DNA of 64,000 bases from Epiperipatus broadwayi (GCA_028023455.1 JAQFVV010000285.1:1160322-1224321); one strand, 5' to 3'; positions 34,125 through 47,330 are shown, counted from the stretch's first letter. Notes: generated by a model from the letters alone, not told the origin. Made by a program: numbers and translations.

Positions 34125-34609
34125 TTTTAAACAATTGAAATTCTTACAAATTTTTAATATAAGAATTAATAGCATTAAATAATATGCAAATATTTTTGAA
34201 GTGAAGTAAATTTAGTTATATGATTTATGGTAATATAGTATGCAAAGCAGAAGTAAATGAACATATTTTGTTTATACTATATCACAGCAGTTAAAGCTTA
34301 GATAAACTAATAGCATATTTGCAATCAGTAATAAACAAATTTTCATCTATTGAGGTTGCCTTAATAACAAAAGGTATATATTCTATTGGTTTCCTTAAAC
34401 TTGTTTTATTTTGTGAAGTAATTTCATTATGATAATCAATTAGATATCATCATTTGTGGTTTGATATATATGGAGAAAGGCCTAAACTATCTTAATATGG
34501 AATAGGATATGTAGATTGGCTAATTAAAATCTGTTAGATATAAAATAAGGATGATAAAGATGATAACAACATATTAACAACTGTTTCTTATTTTCAGATT
34601 ACTCATTGA

Positions 34610-34835
34610 TATAAAATAATTAAAACTACCTTTATTACATTGTCCATACTTGTTATTTGTCTACTAGTTATAGATTATTACGAATTTTACATTGTACATA
34701 AATAACAGCTTAGAATGTGGTTATAAAATATTGAAGATGGTGGATAAGATTTAACGTGGTTTATAGTTTTTTTTTGTTTTAATTTATAATAATTTCACAT
34801 TATAGAATGAATTCCAATTATATTATATTGGATAT
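34610..34835 (+). repeat. dispersed direct repeat F, copy 2
   Basis: Diverged copy of 31040-31265 in the same orientation; the shared core is TTATAAAATATTGAAGATGGTGGA followed by AAGATTTA and TTTGTTTTAATTTATAATAA. Confidence 0.6.
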
Positions 34836-34839
34836 AATT

Positions 34840-35555
34840 TTAAGTATTATCAATTATGTTTATAATTTCTGAAATTAATGAACACTTTTTTCAAAGTATT
34901 CAAAATAACTTTTCTAATAAAAAAAATAAAATTATTTAAGCATAAAAAATATTAATTAATATAATAAAAGAAAAAAAAGTTATTTAGTTGTGATGAATAG
35001 TTAGATCATTATTTTTACACCTACGCAAAAGATTCCTTTGATGTTTTTCCGAAACATTAATAATCAAAAGTTTTATAATTATTAATTTATAAATATCTGT
35101 CAACTTTGGCTTTAAAATATATGTATGTGTTATAACAAATTCATTATAAATCATAGAATATTAAAATATTTACTTTTTTAATAGAATCATTCAGTAGTAA
35201 TAAAATTAAATAAGGATTATAATACATATAATGAATGTAATCAACAAAAACTGATAACCAATTTAGCGTCAAAACTTTTTAAATCGTTACAATAAATGTA
35301 CACACACGCATTCATAACTTTTTTCTTCACCACGTAAACTTTAATCTCCTTAATTATGTCCTCTGAAAAAAACAAATACCTTTTTGAAATATAGTAAAAT
35401 AGATTGTTATAATATATTTAAAATATTACACAAGAAAAAAAGTAATGGAATTGAAATAATTATTCTAAGCGATCATGTTTAATAATAATAATAAGAAAAA
35501 GAATAAACGGCATATTCGTCTTTAATAGATTTCAACTAATATTTCATAACATTAT
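34840..35555. other. AT-rich DNA, nothing recognised
   Basis: No gene or shared repeat noticed. Confidence 0.35.
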
Positions 35556-35558
35556 ATT

Positions 35559-35624
35559 TAATAATAATAATAATAACAATAATAATAATAATAACAATGA
35601 TGATGATGATAATAATAATAATTT
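35559..35624 (+). repeat. AAT/GAT microsatellite at LINE 3' end
   Basis: (ATA)n with a GAT block, adjoining the 3' end of the minus-strand LINE that starts at 35625. Read on the LINE strand it is a (TTA)n tail. Confidence 0.8.
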
Positions 35625-36110
35625 AATTTATTAAATACGCATGGAGCATAACAATAGTACATGTGCAAATAAAATTAAAAAAAAAACAACATTAATATAT
35701 AATAAAATAATTAAATAGAAATAAAAAGTTTTTCATTATCATCAATTATAATCCAGTCCATAATGAATTTTCTCAAAGTTTTCTTTGATAGGTCACTAAT
35801 ATTAAATCCAATGTTCCTTATAAAATATTTAAAAAATTTGGACCAAGATAACATTTCTGATATCTGCAATGAGTTTTAAAGTATGCTGGTTCAAATAATA
35901 AATCAAAATCACTTGATCTAGTCACCATTATTGATGAAGAATTATTTTTATTCATTCCCCTGTATTTAACATAATAACACAAAATATTCACTATAAATAA
36001 TTGATTAATAGTTAGCACTTCAGCACACTTATATAACTCAAATCTTGACAAATCCAAAGGTTTAAACAAAATAATTCTTAATGTAAAATTTTGTAGTGTT
36101 TGCAAAGACT

Positions 36111-37450
36111 TCAGATAATATGCTGCATACCATAACAAAGTCTTCTTAAAAAAATTTGTTTATATATACTTAACAGGACAGATTTATACAAACAATCTCT
36201 TAATCTATAAAAAAGAAAATTAAGTTTTCTTAATTTTACTTGAAGCCAAAAAATATGCTTATCCCAATGTAAATATTCATCCAAAACCAAGTCAAGGTAA
36301 GAAATTGTTGAAGTGCTGGCAATTTTCTGACAAGAGGTTTGATTAACATAAGAAGGCAATTGAATTAACAAGTCTTTTGCTGGAATATTTTTTATGTAAT
36401 TACACTTATTAATATTTAGCAGTAATCTATTATTGTTCATCCATTGTGCAATTTTAAATAAATCTTCATTCACAAGTTTCTCAAGTAAACTATATGAAAC
36501 TGCTGAAGTAACCAAAGCAGTATCATCTGCAAAACAAAAAATGTTAGAATGAAGAGAAAGATCAAGCAGATCATTAATATAAACAGTAAATAACAATGGA
36601 CCCAGGACTGAACCCTGATGAACTCCATATCTGATTACTTCAGAATCACTCAAAAAACTATTAATTTTAACAAATTGGCTTCTATTACTTAAATAAGATT
36701 TAAACCATTCAAGCATAGTACTCCTTATGCCACAATGGTGTAACTTAATTATTAATATATCATGTGGAACACAGTCAAATGCTTTCCTCAAAGCTAAATA
36801 AATGCCTATAGTTTTGTAACCTTTTTCTAAAGATTCAGTGATGGCTGAAACATGTTCAGATAAAGGCAGTTTTGTAGATCTTCCTGGCAAAACCCCAAAT
36901 TGATGATTTGAAAATAAATTATTTAAAAAAAAAAAACAATTCTGTTTTTTACACACATTTTCAATATTTGAGACAATGTTGATAAAATAGAAATTGGTCT
37001 GTAGTTTTCCAAACATTCCCTGTCACCACTCTTAAAAATAGGTGTAACAACAGCAAATTTTAAACAATCTGGAAATACACCTGAATTAATAAAACAATTA
37101 AACAAAAATGATAAAATTGGTAAAAGAATGGAAATATTTTCACTTAATATTTTTACAGAAATACAATCCAAACCAATACATTTCTTATGTTTTATTTTAT
37201 AAAGAGAATCTAAAATTTCAAATTCTTCAATCTCTTTAAAAACAAAAGAATTCATGGTAGATTTCTCATATTGAAAAACATGAGAACTGTAATCATTTTC
37301 AAAACTATTCATTAACAATTCGACAATATGTACAAAATATTGATTGAAATGGTCAGCTATTACTTTTGAATTATTTAAAGCATCAATAGATATTTCATTA
37401 ATCTTTAGTCTAGAAATTTGTGAAAATCCTTTTTTAAAATTTTTTAACAA
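36111..37450 (-). pseudogene. LINE reverse transcriptase, frameshifted
   Basis: Two overlapping open frames, 36923-37450 and 36111-37016, together span the RT. The first has KHKKCIGLDCISVKIL, PDCLKFAVVTPIFKSGDRE and ENYRPISILSTLSQIL (RT motifs 1-2). The second has NHQFGVLPGRST, YLALRKAFDCVPHDIL (motif A; the usual first Asp position reads L-A-L before RKAFD, possibly a changed residue), GVHQGSVLGPLLFTVYINDL (motif B), CFADDTALV with intact catalytic FADD at 36522-36533, then LLLNINKCNYI and a LGVxLDE-like thumb start. The frame junction lies in a poly-A/T tract (36925-36936), a likely slip site. A third frame at 35818-36138 continues the C-terminal region. Confidence 0.8.
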
Positions 37451-37454
37451 TAGT

Positions 37455-37757
37455 TCAAAAGTTGCTTAATTTAGTTGATTTTAAATAATTAATTTGAGTA
37501 AAATAGAAAAACAATTTAGCTATATTTTTCTTTATTTCTTTATCAAGAACCTTTAGTTGAATTTTAAATTCTTCATTAGCAGGAAACCTTTTGAAAAACT
37601 TGTCCAATTTCTTCTTTCTGTTAACTTTTGATATTAACTCATTTGGAATCCAATCATTTCTCTTCAAATCTTTCTTCTTCATATATTTTATAAAAGAACA
37701 ATAATCTATAAACTCTTTCATCTTGTCAACAAATAATGAACAATTTACATCATTCAA
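37455..37757 (-). pseudogene. LINE endonuclease-RT linker
   Basis: Lys-rich 100-codon frame with DWIPNELISKVNRKKKLDKF and ELKVLDKEIKK-like helices, the typical segment between endonuclease and RT in Jockey/CR1-group ORF2 proteins (normally PWIT..L...I..KN.LYK.F). It is separated from the RT frame by a frameshift at about 37450. It ends 26 bp before the AAT array, where the element is cut off. Confidence 0.6.
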
Positions 37758-37782
37758 CTCAAAGATTAGATTCCAATCATAT

Positions 37783-37992
<210 letters not shown>

Positions 37993-40400
37993 GATATAGA
38001 TATAATGTTTTTTACTTAAAGTTTAAGGTGCAACTCATATTTATGAATAATCAGTAAATAATGCATAACCAAAGATATCTCTCACCGCTCTCAAAGATAT
38101 GATGATGAAGATGGAAAAGTTGCCATAGGTTTAGTGTTCATAGAGTACAGCACCTTTTTCATTACAATAATACATTATTTTACAGACAGTGCACTGAGAC
38201 TGTTCTGATCAACCTCACCAATAATAATAAATATTTCATTTTAGATTACTATTAGATGGCTACTAAGATTAAGATTAACTATAGCTGTCTATCTGAAAAA
38301 AGTGCTTGGAAAGTTGCCAAGAATTATTCCCTCAGAATTGATCTTCTATTATGCTATTACCATAGGATATATTGACGATTCATAAACTATTAAAATTTTA
38401 TTTTTGCTAACAGTAATAATTTTCTATCACTTCTATGAGCTCCTTTTTCAATTTCTATTTATGTTTGGTGTCTTAACTATACATCTTTATCATTATTTTT
38501 ATTTATATCTGTACATTTTCACATTCTTTATTCTACTGTATTTTATATATGATGTTTTTTTCTTTAATAGCTTCTCCCTGTACTTTTTTTATTATTCTGT
38601 TTTCTTTTTTACTGTCTTCTCTCTGTAGTTCTTTCTCATTTATTTTTACTTATTTTTACTAGTTTCTTTCTGTATTTTTATTTATTCTTTCGTTTTTTAA
38701 TCTTAATATCTTTAATCACTTAGATTGACTTAAAGATTAGTTGTTATGAATCTGATAAAGGTACATCATCTTTCTACATCATCTGTTGTAAACAAGACTG
38801 GATTTAATAAAATTACATTTCCATCCTTTACTCACATGTATAATAATTATGAATGCATTTTGCAGTTAGCCCAAATCTGTAGTTATTAATAAAGTTAGTA
38901 CGCTAAGCAACTTTTTTTGATATTTTGTAAGGATCAGTACAATCAATAAGACAAACTAAATTTAGGAAAGATTTGTCTAATTAATCAAAATATGATTGAA
39001 TGCTTGGTCATAAATGTTTCCAATTGTTACACAGAAATGCAAAATGACTTTAAAATATAATCTAAAAGTAGCTTAGCATATAAAACTTGTCTAGTGCCCA
39101 TTGTAATACTCATTTAATTTATATAAATAATTGTAATTGTATAAAAGTAAAAAGCAGTGGAGCCAATACGGTAAAGTAGTAGTTATAATAAGATATTATT
39201 TCTTTTTCTGAGTATAAGATCTTGAAATGTGCATTTATTGCACAAACAGTGGTTGATGTAGATTCTTCAACACTTGAGTATTAAACACTATAATTAATTG
39301 TGATGATTAATATAGTAACTGTCTTACTGAAACTCATTTTTCAGAAAAAGATACTTTAATTAATAGGTAAGTGATGATATATCCCATTGGAAGACTAGTT
39401 AATGAAATAAAATAAAATTGCAATTTCTTATATTTAATGAGAGATTGAATTTTATATTTTCTAATCTTGGAATTTCTAAATGTATCAATAACATTTTTTA
39501 AATTCTTTTATACTCAATGGATAATATTCTATAGCAAAATGGTTTTCATTGAAGCAAGAGAAACGATTGATTACATTTAATCAATGTCTTGATGTTTTTT
39601 TAAAAAAATGAGTCTGCTTGTCCAGATAAGAGCATGTATTAAATAAACATTACCTACTTTATAGCCTTAATTATAAAGTAAACACATTTTATTAATAAAA
39701 AGATCATTAAGGTCACTAATGTAGTCATAAAATTGAGATGCTAAAATTAATTTCATTAATGGACAGCAAATAATGGTAAATTACTGTTGATGATAAAGAG
39801 ATGTGTTGCTCAATATTGTTGTTTCTTTGTATTTTCAACTTGTCTCTGGCTGAAAACTTACAGACATGTATGATGTAGTATATGTTACATTTATACCATG
39901 TTTTTTTTTTTTTTGGTGGATATTTAATATTCAAGCAAGTAACTCATCTAGTATGGTTTAATAAATGGCTGTCTATCTATTATTAGATAAAATGTAAATT
40001 ATAAGAGTTATCTGAGTGGGTCAAATAAAGTGTCAACAGAAAAAGCATAAAAAGCTAAAAAGAAAATACTGATGTAATATGATGTAACGTTTTCCACAGA
40101 TGATTTTTATGGACACAAACCCACAAATTATCTTCTTTACACCACATAAACTAACTAGAGATTTCTTTCCCAATATATAACTACATTATTTTATTTTAAC
40201 TTCACCCCAAATCATTGTCATTCTCAAAAATGTATGAAAGTATTAAAATCATATGATTTAAAATAAAATTGGCAAAAAATTTAACGAATTTAAATAACCC
40301 ACTTAGAAAATGTCATTTCCCCCCTTTATTATGTATATAAAAAAAGATGTTAATCTTTTCTTAAATTTTTATTAATGGGAATACTGCCTTAAATGTTTCA
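37993..40400. other. AT-rich DNA, pyrimidine-rich tract, no gene seen
   Basis: 38400-38720 is markedly T/C-rich on the plus strand (many TTTATTT and TTCTTT blocks), which creates the hydrophobic open frame 38404-38628. 39725-39934 (minus) has no motif. No repeat shared with the window was noticed. Confidence 0.35.
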
Positions 40401-40471
40401 CTTTTAAAGGCTTCTCCCATACCTTTTCAGAAATTAAACAAGTAAGGCCAGGATACTACTACTCATCATCT

Positions 40472-40726
40472 TTGCAAATTGTCAGTGAGCGATTAATGGT
40501 TTTCATTTTTATTTTATTCTGTGAGAGCAGCAAATTATCTATTTTCACTCAACAAAAAAGCTTCCTAAAAAAATCTAAACTTGATTCGAATTTGGAAAAG
40601 TCTTTAATGTTTTACACAGAGTATACATACATATGTATGGCAGATGAATCACGAGCGTTTATACAATCATTAAAATATGATCAAGTATGTAGGTTGTTTG
40701 TTTTTTCTGAACATCCTTCAACATAA
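40472..40726 (+). CDS. small ORF, function unknown, low support
   Basis: An 84-codon frame whose N-terminus has a hydrophobic run (MVFIFILFCESS) shaped like a signal peptide if the ATG at about 40496 is used, followed by a polar Ser/Lys-rich part and Tyr/Cys residues. There is no family motif and no TATA/polyA context that stands out. At this A/T content such a frame can arise by chance; it is listed only because its composition is less biased than neighbouring frames. Confidence 0.15.
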   Translation: MQIVSERLMVFIFILFCESSKLSIFTQQKSFLKKSKLDSNLEKSLMFYTEYTYICMADESRAFIQSLKYDQVCRLFVFSEHPST

Positions 40727-40739
40727 GAAATCAATGTTT

Positions 40740-42150
40740 GATTTAGTGGAAATTATTAATTAAATATTGTAAATAATATGAATTGGATTGCTCGCTATTT
40801 TTAATTTTTAAAAGATTTATTGTATTAAAAAACTCTTGCACTGTAACTTTAAAAAAATATATAGATGTGTACATACGTACCAGTGCGTTAAAGACAGAGC
40901 ATAAATATTTATATACTTTTTTTAATTTCTGAAAATTGTAAATAATGATTATTTTTAAACTATTAGTAAAAATATCCAACTTCCTTTCAGAATGTGAACA
41001 TCCTTTTTCATCGAAATATGTTCGTTTAATGAGGTGACAATCTTTTGTTTATACTCTTTGAAATAAATTTGCTATTAAATAAATTAATTGGAAAAAAATC
41101 AATAGAAACATTAATTTATTAGAAACTACTATTTTTGTGTAATTAAAGTAGCAGTTGAATTCAAAATTTCAAGTTTCCTGGAATCTTTTCTCTTCCACAC
41201 ATTTAAAATGTTAATAATAATTACTGATTTCTCCCTCAAAGCAATTAGTTTTTATGTAAGAGCTACATTTTCATATATCATTTGTTGTTACAGTAACTTG
41301 TACGTGAAAAATTGCACTGTCAACTAGGCGCCGCTGAACACTGATTATAAACTAAATTTTCAAAAAGTTTCCAATTTCGGATTTTGTTCAATCGATTTTA
41401 ATGAATGCTTTTTTTTTTTTAGTTACTTATATGAACTAATATTCATTCTAATTAAAATTTTTAGAAAAAAATGTTAGTACGATCTATTTCTTATTCTAAT
41501 AATAATATATTTTATAGATACATATCCAATCTACACTTTTCGCTATTTCTCTTTCTATATATGATTGTGTGTGTACGTGTATGTTACTACGTCCAACTCT
41601 ATGTAAGATTTCATTTATTCATTTAAAGCTGGCTTATTAATATTTATTGTTAGAATCTTGTTATAAATCATTTGAAATTTTTTTTTTTTTTTAAAAAAGT
41701 CAAATGGTAAATGTAATAACCAATAATAGTTTTAATAAAAATAATACTAAAAATGTTGAAGCTTCTTGAAATCACTTAACAAAAGTCATTCAAATTATTA
41801 AATCATTGATAGTGTATCCTTCCACAAAGAGTTCAAAATGGATAAAAATAAATCCTTATCTTATGTGAGAGTGATGAAATGACATCTAGTAAGCTTTTAA
41901 CATTGGCCAATATTACGATTTAAGTAACTGATATCCCTCTTTCACATGAAGAATGAAATTGTTTATAAAATGCATACATAGAAAGAGACGGTGATATGGG
42001 TTTTTTAGTGCTAGTGGATGTTTACGATAAAATAGAGTTGAGATAAAAATGTAAAAAAGGCACTGATGAAAACAAAAAAAAAAAATTGAAGACATATATC
42101 ATTGTAGTGTGAATGTGAGTGCCTTCTTATCCATCACTCGGTCCTGGATC
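40740..42150. other. AT-rich DNA, nothing recognised
   Basis: No gene, motif or shared repeat was noticed on either strand. Confidence 0.35.
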
Positions 42151-42207
42151 TAAGTATAGTATTAATTTTTGCTAAAAGATGTCACTAATGTCTATCATAA
42201 TTCAAGA

Positions 42208-42310
42208 AGCTTGGACTATGCCGTTTGCTTTTTGTACTAGAAAAAAGCAGCCATGGTGCGAATTTGCAGAGACCGCAGAGGATGGGCCAACAACTAAATT
42301 ATTTCAAGAA
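42208..42310 (+). CDS. candidate host exon (unproven)
   Basis: Within the frame 42179-42367 the stretch from about 42210 to 42310 is clearly less AT-rich than its surroundings and reads [20 protein letters not shown] then [14 protein letters not shown]. It follows TTCAAG|AAGC (a possible 3' splice site ending in AG) and ends in AAGAA|GTAATA (a possible 5' splice site). The peptide has balanced amino acid use, including two Trp and two Cys, unlike the Lys/Asn/Ile text nearby. I do not recognise the protein. It could also be a fragment of an unknown transposon. Confidence 0.3.
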
Positions 42311-42755
42311 GTAATACATATTTCAAAATACATATTTTTGTGCTTGTCTATTAAAACTGTTTATTAAGATAATTGCACATATCATTAGACAAGTCTTTTT
42401 TCCCCCCAATATTTAATTTATCTAAATTATATAAAATTACAAAATTATAGCATTTATTAATATCAGATTATTACAATTTAATTTACAAGTGCCAAATTTT
42501 TTGCGTTCACAATTTCAACACTAACCGCTTTCATAAAAATATTAACGATTATTAATAGTCATTAAGTAAAAATTATCTCTAGTCAAGATATAAAGAAACT
42601 TGAAATATCAGTTAAAGATTAATATACCTGTTGGTTAATTATATATAGCACTTGGAATAATTCAGTTTTATATCTCTTTTCCCATGTGGTATTTTTTAAA
42701 GATATACTTCAAATCTCCATTTCATTGTACATTCTTGAAACATGAATAAAGAGAA
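42311..42755. other. AT-rich DNA; weak match to repeat G
   Basis: 42490-42640 (AGTGCCAAATTTTTTGCG ... ATATCAGTTAAAGATTAATATACC) weakly resembles the duplicated segment at 53.78-53.92 and 54.38-54.53 kb. Nothing else seen. Confidence 0.3.
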
Positions 42756-42756
42756 C

Positions 42757-42850
42757 TGGAGGTCAGCGCAGCTGCCTTGCAAGCAAGCAGTTGGTTGTAG
42801 ACGGTTTTGCGGGTTCGCCTCCCGGCCGATGCTATGACATGGAAAAAAAG
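42757..42850 (+). mobile_element. tRNA-derived SINE, copy 3
   Basis: Lacks the first few bases of box A; has GGTCAGCGCAGCTGCCTTGC, AAGCAAGCAGTTGGTTGTAG, box B GGGTTCGCCTCCC, the GCCGATGCTATGACAT end and a short A7 tail. Same orientation as the other three copies. Confidence 0.75.
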
Positions 42851-43840
42851 AGGAATGCTATCTCATTCAAGATTTAAGAACTGTACCTTGTAATATATTA
42901 AACAGACTATTAGTACTTATTTAAACTGTTCAATTGAACAAGACAGTGGATGTAATAGAAAAAATTTAAAATCTGTTAAAAAAGAAGTATTATAAATAAA
43001 AAAAGGCACACAAAAATAAAAAATTATAAGACTATCTTAAGCAGAATAATGAAACAAAATAAAATATGATAAAAAATAATGGATTATAAAATATCTTTTT
43101 ATTTAAATTGATGAATAATAATATCCTAAAACCAATTTTTTTCCGTTTTTAGTGCTTTATAATTCCTTAATTTAAATAAAAGCATTTTTTTAATAAAATA
43201 TTATATGTATATATATGTTATGGTTTTACTTTTTATTCAAATATTTTCATAACAACTTCATCATTAAATGAAATTTGTGTTCTTTAAAAATCGTTTCTTT
43301 ATGAAATTATAATTACAAAAGCAAGTTTTAAATAATGAAGAGAAATTAAGTTTTTATCCTTTTTTTCTTTCCTTTTTTTTTTTTCTGTTTTAATTAACTG
43401 TAAATGCTTTTCATTCACGAAATTCAATGAAAGCATATTTTTAAAAGTATATACTTCCATCTAGTGAACATCACTGAAAACTTACTGAACAGATATTATC
43501 ATGGTTTGAAATTCATCCCGCAACACTGTTAGGGTGAACAACTCTGAAATATTGCATTATCGTATTACATTGTCATCTAACCCTAACCTGTACAAAATTT
43601 GAAGAAAATCCATTCAATAAAAGTATGTTAAAAATCAATTACAAGATTCGCCTCACATAAACCAACAAACTGAAATTATTAAGTTTAAAAAAGTATTTAA
43701 AATAAAAGTCACGGGATAGATAAAAAAAAAAAAAAATCATGTCGTACTAAATTGTTCTTCAGCTGTTTGTTGCAGAAAATAGTTTGATAGTATTTTTTTT
43801 AATTTGTTATTTTAAATATAGCTTCTACAGAAATTATCGA
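42851..43840. other. AT-rich DNA, nothing recognised
   Basis: No gene or repeat noticed. Confidence 0.35.
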
Positions 43841-43844
43841 TAGA

Positions 43845-43940
43845 TCATCACAGCGTAAGCTTGTGGTTAAGACCTGTAGAGGTCCCTACCTTCGCATTTT
43901 TCAGATGCATATTATCGATGTTAAAGCCTTGGTAAATATT
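43845..43940 (+). repeat. family C repeat, right half
   Basis: CACAGCGTAAGCTTGTGGTTAAGACCTGTAGAGGTCCCTACCTTCGCATTTTTCA matches the right arm of the palindrome at 49490-49662, followed by GTTAAAGCCTTGGTAAATATTACT as in that copy. The left arm is missing. Confidence 0.75.
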
Positions 43941-45085
43941 ACTGAATGACTATTTGTAAATAAGTTTTTTTTTTTTTAATTTTCTTTATGAATTTCCATG
44001 AACATACACTTGTTTTATTGAAAGGTTATGCAAGAATTGAACAATTTTTATTAAAAGAGAAAGGGAGAAAGTGATGTTTATGTTGCAAACTTTTTTAAAA
44101 AATTTATTTAAATATTTTTCTGTTACAAATTAAATAAATAATTATTTTTTTAAAAAAAATATATTATTTTAGCATCTATTTTAATTCGACTCTTCTTGTT
44201 TCATTCATAGGAGTAGCCTTGTCTGTGTATGTATATATGTCCATGAGAAGCTTTCTCATATATATTTTTTAATTTATCTAGCAGTAACGGACTTTATTCG
44301 TGTAAACATTATACATTTTATATGACGTAGATGCATAATATATTTGAAATTGAAGAAGCTTAAACTTACTAAAATTAGTACATCTGGTCTGAAGTTTTTC
44401 ATTTTATAATTATCTAAATGACAATTTAGTTTTGACTAAGCCAACGTTATCTAAATGATAGTCAGCCCTGACTGAATCAACATCTAATACTACCTGCTGC
44501 TGTCAATTTTTTGTGGCATGTTTTTCGATAGGCATTAATTTAATTTTTTTTTTAGCAAAATTCATTCTCAAAAAGGTAACTCTGTTTTTAGTGAGTGCTG
44601 AAATAAGCTGCTGGGCAGTTGGTGAGATTTAAACTTTAATGGCTAATCTGATTTTAAGTTGAATCCCAAAATCACTCGGTCACAACTACCTGTTAATTTT
44701 ACAGTTTATTGACAGTGATCTTGAACTTTTTTTTTTACCTTGGCAAACTTAAGAGCTGAAGAAAATGTCATTTTGGATTAGGCCTTTAAACTTTTTTTTT
44801 ATTATCTATTGCCCATATTTGTACTCTTATTATGGATATAATTTCGCTACCACCCACCGATGCTGTCCAAATAACTTGATTTAATGCTTATGGAAATAAT
44901 TACACACAAAGGGATTTATAATAATGAATTAGTAGATATATAACAATACAAAGTGAATAACAAATTTAAATCTATTTGATAGAATAAAATGTATTTAATT
45001 TACTTTGAACTTGAAAATATTAATTGATTTATTTACGGCACAAGCAACTGCAAAAAAAAAGTAAATTCCTGTTGCACATCTATAA
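43941..45085. other. AT-rich DNA, nothing recognised
   Basis: No gene or shared repeat noticed. Confidence 0.35.
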
Positions 45086-45090
45086 TAATG

Positions 45091-46360
45091 TAACGGTCAT
45101 ATTCGTATGATTCGTTAACATAGTGCAGAATTCGACCACGAGACAGAAGAGCTTGCGTATGTGAGATATGTTGTTAAGTATATAAATAGGTACAAACGAG
45201 TATAAAATCATTATAAATAATAAATACACAATACATTAATAGAAATTCAAATTGTTTATTAAATAAAAAACAATAAAATACAATGTAAATATAAACACAT
45301 TTTTTAATAAATAAAACAATAATAGATTTCAAAACTTAAAACAACTACCGAGAAGTGACGTCCTACTAATGAAGTAAAATAAATTCTCTCAATAGAGTTT
45401 TGTTTTCTTACAATAACAAGATGAAAGATTTGCAAATCTAACTAGTATCAATGAATGTTGAATGCATTTATGGCTATTCAGTCTAGATTAGACCATTTCT
45501 TTTAATACAAAATATTAAATGTTTGTCGCTGCAGGAAAATCTAATGGATTTTCTTTTCTAAGTAAAGGTTTATAAATATTCTAAGCGCTGCCGAAAGAAA
45601 GCGCTTTTAATCACTAACGTCGAATTTTAAGGATTCCAGAAAAAGCAAATTTTAGTGATTTCTTCATTAGTTAGTATAAAAAAAGTAGAGAAACTCTAAG
45701 TGGAACTGAATTTAATTAATATTTGGTAAACAATATATAGTTCTTCTAAAATCATCTCTTGCTTGGTTCACATTCTGTCTACCGTTCAATTCCATCATAA
45801 GAATGTGTCTTAACACTGTAAACGTGTCCAAATTATGATATTTAAGTCTACATATTAGGTATAGGATTAATTAAATCCTCTAGCGTAATTATCGGGAAAA
45901 TGTGATTCAGTTCAGGATAAGTAATATAAAAGTCTCTCTTTTGTGATAAAACCAAATTTTTTAGTCGCCATATTGATATAAATACAGCTGACTTATAAAC
46001 TGATTTTTTAAATTTGGCATCAATATCATAATGAATAATATTATACTCTTCATAACTCTTTGTAAACTGCTGTTTATTTAAGGACTACAATGCTCTCAAG
46101 CGGAGGGTCCACGATATCAAACACAAACTCCGGATCAGAGACAAAATAAAACAATCTTCAGCGAAGATATCTATCTTTCGCAAATGATGTTGTCCGGAAT
46201 CAACGGTACCACCATCTACGGTGAAAAAGGCAATCGGCAAGCCAAACAAGTGCCACAAAACCCGCACACAGAACAAAACAACAGAAAATACACATCATCT
46301 TACAAGCTTTAAGAGAGCTCAATAAAATTACAGCTTTCTGTTGAGCTAAGAAAATAGCTA
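45091..46360 (+). other. possible solo LTR or unidentified promoter-like block
   Basis: Begins TGTAACGG, the same eight bases that open the gypsy LTR at 55652, and has a TATA-like TATATAAATAGG at about 45179-45190. It ends in a less AT-rich stretch (46085-46330) followed by CTATGACGTCATAA, where GACGTCA could be the terminal CA. Flanks do not give a clear target-site duplication (ATAA left, TAAT right). No second copy is in the window. The frame at 46085-46276 (minus) has no recognised motif. Confidence 0.25.
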
Positions 46361-46369
46361 TGACGTCAT

Positions 46370-47100
46370 AATATATCTCTTTATTATTTAATAAAACAAT
46401 TACAATTTTATTTATTCTATATTTTTATAGTTTTAAATAATGCATTACTTTTATTATTTTTTTTATAAATATATATATAGTATAATTAAAAAATATATAT
46501 GTTTGCATTCACAGGAAAAAAAAGATATTTGTACGTCAAGATATTGTAACATTTAATACTTTTAAAAATAGATAGCAGTTCAATAAAAAGGAAAATCCTT
46601 GGTAATTAAATTTTAATAGTAGTATTAATTTTTCTAATAAACAAATCAAGTTTGTTTAAAAAGATTTTTCTTGGATTATATATGTTTTTTTAACAGTTTT
46701 CTTTTTTGTTTTATGCAGTAAATAGTTTTAGTCTTTGGTCATTTTATAGACTATTTGTAGTTGAATTTCATATTACTAACGTTAATAATTCCTAGCTTTT
46801 ACAATGTAATGATGTTTCTAATAACAGAGCAAAAAAAGAAATCATAAAAAAAAATACACAATACATAATGCATTACATATAAGTTATATGATAGACATCT
46901 AAATGTATTTACATATTTGTCATACGTTGATTCTTCAGTCTGATTATTTGATAAGTGGTAATGCTGACTTAAATTTATTGGGGTTCACTTTATTTCTGTG
47001 TTGCTATTATCTAATTAATGGAGGATTAGATTGATTTTGATTAATTGATAAATACATACAGCCAATGTGATATATCCTTTGTACGTAGTACACCCTTTCT
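46370..47100. other. AT-rich DNA, nothing recognised
   Basis: No gene or shared repeat noticed. Confidence 0.35.
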
Positions 47101-47109
47101 AAAAAACCT

Positions 47110-47330
47110 CATGACTGGTTTGGGAAAAGATAAGGGGGATTTAGATGTAAAGGCCATAGAGTTGACAAATATTATGTTGTGGAAATGGGATGGAGCAGAG
47201 TATGAGAAAACTTATTAGACTGGGAAATGGAAAATAAAGTGGCTAACAGGTTTCTCTGGGCATAATTGTTGAGAGATTCTTGACTCTGTTTAAGGAGAAG
47301 CTACAGTACATCATATCACATCACAGAAAG
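47110..47330 (+). mobile_element. CR1/L2 LINE 3' end, truncated copy a
   Basis: Matches the LINE at 18.9-23.5 kb from about 23281 to its end: GGTTTGGGAAAAGATAA.GGGGATTTAGATGTAAAGG, TTATGTTGTGGAAATGGGATGGAGCAGA, the conserved ORF2 terminus, CTCTGTTTAAGGAGAAG hairpin and the tail CATCATATCACATCAC. About 220 bp, 5' truncated. Confidence 0.85.

Noticed and set aside
38404-38628. Hydrophobic 74-codon frame resembling a membrane protein
   Set aside because: Arises from a T/C-rich tract; Phe/Tyr/Leu/Ile only, no conserved pattern or charged flanks.
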